Source of the DNA: Rickettsiales bacterium
GTDB lineage: Bacteria; Pseudomonadota; Alphaproteobacteria; TMED109; TMED131
Length of the DNA: 9,592 bases
Direction of reading: 5' to 3'
NCBI GenBank assembly: GCA_002690625.1
Contig: NZFJ01000031.1
Coordinates: 1-9,592 of the forward strand
Shown: positions 1 through 5,113 of the stretch, piece after piece
Position numbering within the stretch: the stretch's first letter is position 1
How the letters are laid out: the number at the start of each line of letters is the position of its first letter
Translations under genes and position numbers: made by a program
The notes under the pieces: model-generated
The model's input: the letters and a program-made list of their open reading frames with translations, nothing else
Database searches by the model: none
What the model was told of the DNA's origin: nothing

Positions 1-111
1 AACATAATTATTTTTTATATCTTTATCAGTCAAAACTTTAAGATAGCAGTTTTTATTTACTATTACTTTTATTTTTAACTTTTCTTTTACTGAAAGGATT
101 TTTTCTACCAT
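1..111 (-). CDS. Possible 5' end of an unrecognised leftward gene (partial)
   Basis: An open frame of 37 codons starts at an ATG (111-109) and runs off the left edge without a stop. The same frame has a stop upstream at 135-133, so the start is confined to a short stretch. The visible N-terminus begins MVEKILSVKEKLKIK and is lysine-rich with no signal peptide. No Shine-Dalgarno motif precedes the ATG, but several better-supported genes here also lack one. If real, it lies downstream of the amidohydrolase gene in the same direction with a 134-bp gap. I do not recognise a family from this fragment. A chance open frame in AT-rich DNA is a real alternative. Confidence 0.3.
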   Translation of the reverse strand, partial: MVEKILSVKEKLKIKVIVNKNCYLKVLTDKDIKNNYV

Positions 112-189
112 ATAATAATTTTTACTTTTAATTTAGATAAAGCTTCTTAGTAATTCAATACTTTAATATTAATTAATTTTACTTTGATT

Positions 190-209
190 TAATTTACTTA
201 CGTAAATTA
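190..209. repeat. Perfect inverted repeat in the gap after the amidohydrolase gene
   Basis: Two 8-bp arms, TAATTTAC and GTAAATTA, flank a 4-base loop TTAC. The stem has only two G-C pairs and no T-run directly follows on either strand, so it is a poor match to an intrinsic terminator. It lies between the stop of the amidohydrolase gene and the possible gene at the left edge. It could be a weak terminator, an operator for that left-edge gene, or chance in AT-rich sequence. Confidence 0.3.
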
Positions 210-245
210 TAATTAAATTTTTAGCGTCTTTTTTAATGAAAATTA

Positions 246-1406
246 CTATTTTTTTATTAGACTTTCCTCTGCAATTGTTGCAAAAAAACTAGATCCTATA
301 GTCAATATATTGTCATTAAAATCATACTTAGAATTGTGAAGAGAAGCAGATTCTCCATTTCCTATCCATGCAAAGGAGCCTGGTACTTTTTTTAAGAAAT
401 AGGAAAAGTCTTCGGACCCCATCATTGGTTTTTGATTATCTGAAGCATTAGCACCAACTACTTTTTTTGCAACATTATATGCAAAAATACTTGGTATTTC
501 ATGATTAACAGTAGCAGGATATCCTTTATTTAAAATTATATTTGAAGTAGCTCCATAAGCCTTACAGGTGGCTTCTACAATTTCATAAAAGCGCTTTTTT
601 GCCTTTATCCCTATCTCTTCTTTGTAGTATCTAATGGTACCTGTTAGTCTTGCTTCCTCTGGTATTACATTATTTGCTTTGCCTGAGTTAAAAGAAGCAA
701 CAGTTATTACTAAAGTTTCTTTTGGATCATTATTTCTAGATACTATATGTTGTAAGTTTTGTATAACTGAGGAACCACAAACTATTGGATCCACTGAATT
801 AGATGGCATTGCACCGTGGGCTCCCTTACCTTTAATTTCAACTATAAAATTATCTGCGGCAGCTAGTCTAGGGCCGGGTTCAATAGCCAGCATGCCCTCC
901 TTTAATCCAGGCATATTATGCATTCCATAAATTTCTTCTATAGGATATTTTTCTAAAACCCCGTCATCAATCATTGCTTTAGCTCCAGCAAATCCTTCTT
1001 CAGCAGGTTGAAATATGAGGATTATTCTACCTTGAAAATTTCTTGTTTCAGACAAATATTTTGCAGCTCCTAATAACATTACAGTATGGCCGTCATGCCC
1101 ACAGGCATGCATTATACCAGTATTTTTAGAGCAATAAGGCTTATTTTTATTTTCTTCGAAAATAGGTAATGCATCCATGTCCGCTCTTAGACCAATACTT
1201 TTTCCATTACCATTCTCAATTACTGCTACTACTCCAGTTCCGCCGATACCTTCTTCAATTTTATCAACTCCAAAAGAGCTCAGTAATGAAACTATTTTTT
1301 TTGCTGTATTAGTTTCTTTATAAGCTAATTCAGGATTTTGATGGAAGTAGTGTCTCCAATCTTTCATTTTATTTTCATATTCACTAATTCTATTTTTTAC
1401 TGGCAT
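246..1406 (-). CDS. M20-family amidohydrolase (HipO/IAA-amino acid hydrolase-like)
   Basis: This is a probable metal-dependent cytoplasmic hydrolase that cleaves N-acyl amino acids or related amides. The 386-residue length is normal for the M20D group. The catalytic domain shows GLRADMDALP (72-81), ACGHDGHTVM (101-110), FQPAEEGF (132-139) and GMHNMPG (161-167). A C-terminal segment has MGSEDFSYF (329-337) and LHNSKYDF (356-363). By family knowledge the di-metal ligands would be C102, H104, E137, H163 and H357; all are present, so the enzyme looks active. The middle part (about 185-295), including GKGAHGAMP, is the lid/dimerisation domain. A GGAG (1417-1420) lies 10 bases before the ATG. It starts 25 bp after the adenosyltransferase stop and is probably co-transcribed with it. 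The family call is firm; the substrate cannot be read from sequence. Confidence 0.93.
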   Translation of the reverse strand: MPVKNRISEYENKMKDWRHYFHQNPELAYKETNTAKKIVSLLSSFGVDKIEEGIGGTGVVAVIENGNGKSIGLRADMDALPIFEENKNKPYCSKNTGIMHACGHDGHTVMLLGAAKYLSETRNFQGRIILIFQPAEEGFAGAKAMIDDGVLEKYPIEEIYGMHNMPGLKEGMLAIEPGPRLAAADNFIVEIKGKGAHGAMPSNSVDPIVCGSSVIQNLQHIVSRNNDPKETLVITVASFNSGKANNVIPEEARLTGTIRYYKEEIGIKAKKRFYEIVEATCKAYGATSNIILNKGYPATVNHEIPSIFAYNVAKKVVGANASDNQKPMMGSEDFSYFLKKVPGSFAWIGNGESASLHNSKYDFNDNILTIGSSFFATIAEESLIKK

Positions 1407-1431
1407 TATTTATTTTCTCCGTATTATAATT

Positions 1432-1995
1432 TTATTTTTTCTTATTAAATGGTTTCCATAATATTTCATTTTTATTAAGTATTCTTGCTAAAACAAATAA
1501 CAAGTCAGACAATCTATTAATATATTTTAATATTTCCATATTAATATTTTTTTTTTTACTTAGTTTTACTATGCTTAATTCACTTCTTCTACATACAGTT
1601 CTAGCTAAATGTATTAAAGCTGAAGAATTACTGCCACCTGGTAATATAAAAGAGTTTAGAGGAAGTAATTTTGAATTTATATTATCTATTTCCTTCTCTA
1701 AAAAAAGCACATAACCCTTATTGACTCTAATTATATTAGCTTTTTTAGGAGCGGATGAACCTATTGGAGTAGCTATGTCTGCCCCTATATCAAATAAATC
1801 ATTCTGAATGTTAGTAACTAATGTCTTATAAGGTTTCTTTAATTCATTTATAATTACACCTAACAAGGCATTTAATTCATCAATATTACCGAGTGCTGAT
1901 ATAGTTTCACTAGATTTGCTAACTCTCATACCTCCTACAAGAGAGGTTTCACCAGTATCTCCTTTTTTAGTATAAATTTTATTTAATTTAACCAT
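1432..1995 (-). CDS. Cob(I)alamin adenosyltransferase, PduO/MMAB type
   Basis: The enzyme transfers the 5'-deoxyadenosyl group of ATP to cob(I)alamin to form adenosylcobalamin in the cytoplasm. The 187-residue length is typical for the trimeric PduO/MMAB/CobA2 family. It shows the N-terminal ATP-binding motif YTKKGDTGETSL (8-19), GNIDELN (36-42), LPGGS (118-122), the R132/C135/R136/R137 cluster of ARTVCRRSEL, and NRLSDLLFVLAR (160-171). The family's C-terminal tryptophan is present (W180). No cobalamin-riboswitch box is visible upstream. The ATG has no Shine-Dalgarno sequence. It is divergent from nrdA and is followed after 25 bp by the amidohydrolase, so it probably heads a two-gene unit. 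Its presence implies that the host has at least one adenosylcobalamin-dependent enzyme elsewhere, which is an inference. Confidence 0.93.
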   Translation of the reverse strand: MVKLNKIYTKKGDTGETSLVGGMRVSKSSETISALGNIDELNALLGVIINELKKPYKTLVTNIQNDLFDIGADIATPIGSSAPKKANIIRVNKGYVLFLEKEIDNINSKLLPLNSFILPGGSNSSALIHLARTVCRRSELSIVKLSKKKNINMEILKYINRLSDLLFVLARILNKNEILWKPFNKKK

Positions 1996-2114
1996 AAGTA
2001 TATTATTTTAATGAAATTTTAAGATTTTGTAAGAGACAATTCATAAAATTTTTTTTGTTCTATAAATGTTCTTTATTTTATTAAAAAAATTTGTTATATT
2101 TATTTTTTTCTGTA

Positions 2115-2143
2115 TTGACTATATTAAACTTATACGCAATATT
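2115..2143 (+). promoter_or_regulatory. Candidate sigma70 promoter of nrdAB
   Basis: TTGACT (2115-2120) is followed by 17 bp and AATATT (2138-2143), a 4/6 match to the -10 consensus. Its -10 lies inside the first NrdR-type box, as expected for a repressor-controlled promoter. Transcription would start near 2150, giving a leader of about 80 bases. The surrounding DNA is AT-rich, so the -10 assignment is tentative. No comparably good promoter is visible for the divergent adenosyltransferase gene. Confidence 0.5.
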
Positions 2144-2149
2144 TAGATT
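2134..2149. promoter_or_regulatory. NrdR box 1 upstream of nrdA
   Basis: The sequence ACGCAATATTTAGATT matches the known NrdR consensus acaCwAtATaTwGtgt at 12 of 16 positions and at 9 of 10 core positions. NrdR is the ATP/dATP-sensing zinc-finger repressor of ribonucleotide reductase genes. The box overlaps the candidate -10 element. Its partner lies 31 bp downstream, measured core to core. Confidence 0.75.
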
Positions 2150-2164
2150 ATATATTTTTAAATA

Positions 2165-2180
2165 CCACAATATGTAGTAA
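2165..2180. promoter_or_regulatory. NrdR box 2 upstream of nrdA
   Basis: The sequence CCACAATATGTAGTAA matches the NrdR consensus at 12 of 16 positions and at 9 of 10 core positions. The 31-bp distance to box 1 (cores starting at 2137 and 2168) is three helical turns, the arrangement known for paired NrdR sites. Fifteen bases separate the two boxes. Pair, spacing and position before nrdA together make this assignment strong. Confidence 0.78.
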
Positions 2181-2181
2181 T

Positions 2182-2190
2182 TTATCCCCA
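2182..2190 (+). promoter_or_regulatory. Near-consensus DnaA box
   Basis: TTATCCCCA differs from the consensus DnaA box TTATCCACA at one position. It lies two bases after NrdR box 2 and is inverted relative to the perfect box at 2207-2215, with 16 bp between them. On its own this would be weak; the nearby perfect box raises its credibility. Confidence 0.4.
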
Positions 2191-2206
2191 TTATATTATA
2201 AACAGT

Positions 2207-2215
2207 TGTGGATAA
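2207..2215 (-). promoter_or_regulatory. Perfect DnaA box just upstream of nrdA
   Basis: TGTGGATAA reads TTATCCACA on the minus strand, an exact match to the strong DnaA-box consensus. It lies 16 bp before the nrdA ATG, within the presumed leader. DnaA is known to bind upstream of nrdAB in E. coli and to link deoxynucleotide supply to replication initiation. A similar role here is an inference from position. Confidence 0.6.
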
Positions 2216-2231
2216 CTAATGAGTAGAGTAG

Positions 2232-4121
2232 ATGCTAAAAAAATTATTACATAACACCAAAGTAGACAGAAAAAGTTCTGATATTCTAAATGTGGTACAA
2301 ATTAAACCTGGTATCAAAGTTAAAACTGACGAATCAAAGGATACTCTTTTAACAGAATTTGGAAAAGAAACTTTAAAAGACAGATATTTACTTCCAGACG
2401 AAAACTATCAGGGAATGTTTGCAAGAGTAGCAAGCTATTTTTCTGAAGACGCAAATCATGCTCAAAGATTATATGATTACATGTCAAAACACTGGTTTAT
2501 GCCATCTACTCCTATACTTTCAAATGGGGGAACTAATAGGGGTTTGCCTATCTCTTGTTTCTTAAATGAGGCCAATGATAGTCTTCATGGCATATTAGAG
2601 TTATGGAATGAAAACGTATGGCTAGCTTCTAAAGGAGGAGGCATTGGCTCATACTGGGGAAATTTAAGAGGAATAGGAGAAAAAGTCGGACAAGCAGGAA
2701 AAACTTCAGGTGTAGTCCCTTTTATAAGAGTTATGGATTCTTTAACTTTAGCAATCAGTCAGGGAAGTTTGAGAAGGGGATCTGCTGCTTGTTATTTGCC
2801 TATATGGCACCCCGAGGTAGAAGAGTTTATAGATTTAAGAAGACCTACTGGCGGAGATCCCAATAGAAAAGCTCTAAACCTTCATCATGGAATAGTAATA
2901 ACAGATGATTTTATGAGAGCAGTTGAAGATGATAAAGATTGGTTTTTAAAGAGCCCAAAAGATGGAGCAATTCAAAAAACAATTAAAGCAAGATCATTAT
3001 GGATAAAATTATTAACAACAAGAATAGAGACAGGGGAGCCTTATCTCTTATTTATAGATAAAGTAAATGAAGCTATACCTAATCATCAAAAGTTATCAGG
3101 TTTACAAGTAAAAATGTCAAACCTTTGTAGTGAAATTACTTTGCCAACAGGTATTGACAAAGATGGTAATAGAAGAACAGCAGTGTGTTGTTTATCATCC
3201 TTGAATTTAGAAAAATATGATGAATGGCATGAAAATAAAACCTTTATTGAAGATGTTATGAGGTTTCTAGATAATGTAATTGAAGATTTTATAATAAGAG
3301 CACCTGATACTATGGAAAGTGCTAGATACTCTGCTGCTAGAGAAAGAAGTGTAGGACTAGGAGTCATGGGTTTTCATTCTTTTTTACAAAGAAAAAGTAT
3401 TCCATTTGAATCAGTTATGGCAAAAGTATGGAATAAAAGAATTTTTGAAAGTATAAAAGAACAAGCTGATAATGCTTCAAAAAAATTAGCAAATGAAAAA
3501 GGAGCTTGTCCAGATGCAAAAGAATATGGAGTAAACGAAAGATTTTCTAATAAAATAGCAATAGCACCTACAGCTTCTATATCAATAATATGTGGAGGGT
3601 CCTCTCCAGGAATTGAGCCAATAGCAGCAAATAGCTTTACTCAAAAAACTTTATCTGGGTCTTTTAATGTGAGAAATCCAAATTTAAAAAACTTATTGAT
3701 TAAAAAGGGTAAAGATACGGAGGAGGTTTGGTCTTCAATTACCATAAATAAGGGATCAGTACAACATTTAGAATTTTTGAATGAGACGGAAAAAGCTGTC
3801 TATAAAACTGCTTTTGAGATTGATCAAAGAAGAGTAATAGAATTAGCAGGTGATAGAACTCCTTATGTTTGCCAATCTCAGTCTTTAAACATTTTTTTAA
3901 AGCCTGATGTTCACAAAAGAGATCTACATATGATTCATTTTTCAGCATGGAAGAGAGGCGTTAAAAGTCTCTATTATTTAAGATCTCTCTCACTTCAAAG
4001 GGCTGAAGTAGTTTCACACAATAATAAAGAGGCCTCAATTCCTTTAAAAGGAAAAATAAATGATGGAGAAGGTCCTTTAGAAAATGAACTTAATTATGAT
4101 GAGTGTTTATCTTGTCAGTAG
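2232..4121 (+). CDS. nrdA: Class I ribonucleoside-diphosphate reductase, large (alpha) subunit
   Basis: The alpha subunit reduces ribonucleoside diphosphates to deoxyribonucleotides in the cytoplasm, together with NrdB. Redox cysteine C109 lies in LPISCFLNE. The catalytic N297/C299/E301 triad lies in SNLCSEITLP, followed by C319/C320 in AVCCLSSLNL. The radical-transfer tyrosine pair Y581-Y582 lies in KSLYYLRSLSLQ. The mobile C-terminal pair C625/C628 sits in DECLSCQ, with CxxC spacing instead of the wider spacing of E. coli NrdA. At 629 residues it is shorter than E. coli NrdA (about 760). The conserved core begins near residue 38, leaving no room for an N-terminal ATP-cone. The ATG has only a weak GAG-rich upstream region, and an out-of-frame ATG lies 13 bases upstream. 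nrdB follows after 18 bp. The identification is firm. Confidence 0.97.
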   Translation: MLKKLLHNTKVDRKSSDILNVVQIKPGIKVKTDESKDTLLTEFGKETLKDRYLLPDENYQGMFARVASYFSEDANHAQRLYDYMSKHWFMPSTPILSNGGTNRGLPISCFLNEANDSLHGILELWNENVWLASKGGGIGSYWGNLRGIGEKVGQAGKTSGVVPFIRVMDSLTLAISQGSLRRGSAACYLPIWHPEVEEFIDLRRPTGGDPNRKALNLHHGIVITDDFMRAVEDDKDWFLKSPKDGAIQKTIKARSLWIKLLTTRIETGEPYLLFIDKVNEAIPNHQKLSGLQVKMSNLCSEITLPTGIDKDGNRRTAVCCLSSLNLEKYDEWHENKTFIEDVMRFLDNVIEDFIIRAPDTMESARYSAARERSVGLGVMGFHSFLQRKSIPFESVMAKVWNKRIFESIKEQADNASKKLANEKGACPDAKEYGVNERFSNKIAIAPTASISIICGGSSPGIEPIAANSFTQKTLSGSFNVRNPNLKNLLIKKGKDTEEVWSSITINKGSVQHLEFLNETEKAVYKTAFEIDQRRVIELAGDRTPYVCQSQSLNIFLKPDVHKRDLHMIHFSAWKRGVKSLYYLRSLSLQRAEVVSHNNKEASIPLKGKINDGEGPLENELNYDECLSCQ

Positions 4122-4126
4122 AAACA

Positions 4127-4132
4127 AAGGAG
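4127..4132 (+). promoter_or_regulatory. Strong ribosome binding site of nrdB
   Basis: AAGGAG lies 7 bases before the nrdB ATG, in the 18-bp gap after the nrdA stop. It is the best Shine-Dalgarno sequence in the window and contrasts with the weak site before nrdA. This suggests independent, efficient translation of nrdB from the shared transcript. Confidence 0.8.
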
Positions 4133-4139
4133 TAATTTT

Positions 4140-5102
4140 ATGTCACTTTTAAATGCAAGAGCTGTATATAAGCCTTTTAAATACCCTTGGGCGTATGATG
4201 CATGGCTTCAACAACAAAGAATTCATTGGATACCAGAAGAAGTACCATTAGCAGATGATGTTTCCGATTGGAATAGAAAGTTAACTAAGGCGGAGAGAAA
4301 TTTATTATCACAAATTTTTAGATTTTTTACTCAGTCTGATATAGAAGTGAATAATTGTTATATGAAGCATTATTCTCAGGTTTTTAAACCAACGGAAGTA
4401 CAAATGATGTTAGCTGCTTTTTCTAATATGGAGACTATTCACATTGCTGCTTATTCCCATTTATTAGATACAATAGGAATGCCTGAAGTAGAGTATCAAG
4501 CTTTTCTTCAGATTAAAGAAATGAGAGATAAATATGACTATATGCAGCAATTTAATACAAAGACTAAAATAGACATAGCTAAGACTTTAGCAATATTTGG
4601 AGGTTTCACAGAAGGACTACAGTTATTTGCGACTTTTGCTATTCTCTTAAATTTTCCTAGATTTAATAAAATGAAAGGAATGGGACAAATAGTTACCTGG
4701 TCAGCTAGAGATGAGAGCTTACACACAGAATCTATTATTAAACTATATAATACTTTCGTATCAGAAAATTCAGATATAGATATAGATGAGTTACAAAGAG
4801 ATTTATATATAGCTTGTAATACTATGATTGAACATGAAGATGCTTTTATTGATAGAGCATTTGAATTAGGCAATGTTGAAGGACTTAGACCGGAGGAAGT
4901 GAAAAAATATATTAGACATATAGCAGATTTAAGATTAACACAACTAAAACTTCAGCCTATTTATAAGATAGGTTCTAATCCTTTGCCATGGATGGACGAG
5001 ATGCTAAACGCCGTAGAGCATACAAATTTTTTTGAAAACAGGGCTACAGAATATTCTAAAGCAGCTACAAAAGGTTCATGGGAAGAAGCTTTTGCTAAAT
5101 AG
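4140..5102 (+). CDS. nrdB: Class Ia ribonucleoside-diphosphate reductase, small (beta) subunit
   Basis: The beta subunit houses the di-metal centre and tyrosyl radical that NrdA needs for catalysis. Metal ligands expected from E. coli NrdB are all present: D67 (in FFTQSDIE), E98 and H101 (METIH), E158 (FTEGLQLF), and E192 and H195 (ARDESLH). The radical tyrosine is Y105 in IHIAAYSHL, four residues after H101, so it looks like class Ia and not the tyrosine-free Ic type. W30 in HWIPEEV and the C-terminal Y305 fit the radical-transfer path. At 320 residues it is a normal short NrdB with no ATP-cone. It follows nrdA by 18 bp and ends 11 bp before the stop of the convergent CoxL-like gene. Confidence 0.97.
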   Translation: MSLLNARAVYKPFKYPWAYDAWLQQQRIHWIPEEVPLADDVSDWNRKLTKAERNLLSQIFRFFTQSDIEVNNCYMKHYSQVFKPTEVQMMLAAFSNMETIHIAAYSHLLDTIGMPEVEYQAFLQIKEMRDKYDYMQQFNTKTKIDIAKTLAIFGGFTEGLQLFATFAILLNFPRFNKMKGMGQIVTWSARDESLHTESIIKLYNTFVSENSDIDIDELQRDLYIACNTMIEHEDAFIDRAFELGNVEGLRPEEVKKYIRHIADLRLTQLKLQPIYKIGSNPLPWMDEMLNAVEHTNFFENRATEYSKAATKGSWEEAFAK

Positions 5103-5113
5103 AATCAAATATA

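Noticed and set aside
634..930. 98-codon open frame on the plus strand
   Set aside because: It lies antisense inside the well-supported amidohydrolase gene and shows no recognisable motif; it is a shadow frame.
2182..2215. Chromosomal replication origin
   Set aside because: Only two DnaA boxes are visible, with no cluster and no dnaA, dnaN, hemE or parAB neighbours; regulation of nrdAB explains them better.
1996..2231. Possible cobalamin riboswitch before the adenosyltransferase gene
   Set aside because: No B12-box sequence or GC-rich structured leader is visible; the gap is AT-rich apart from the NrdR and DnaA sites.
4538..4873. 111-codon minus-strand frame inside nrdB, and similar minus-strand frames inside nrdA (3086-3367, 3739-3948)
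   Set aside because: All are fully antisense to nrdAB, whose catalytic residues are intact; there are no independent start signals or motifs.
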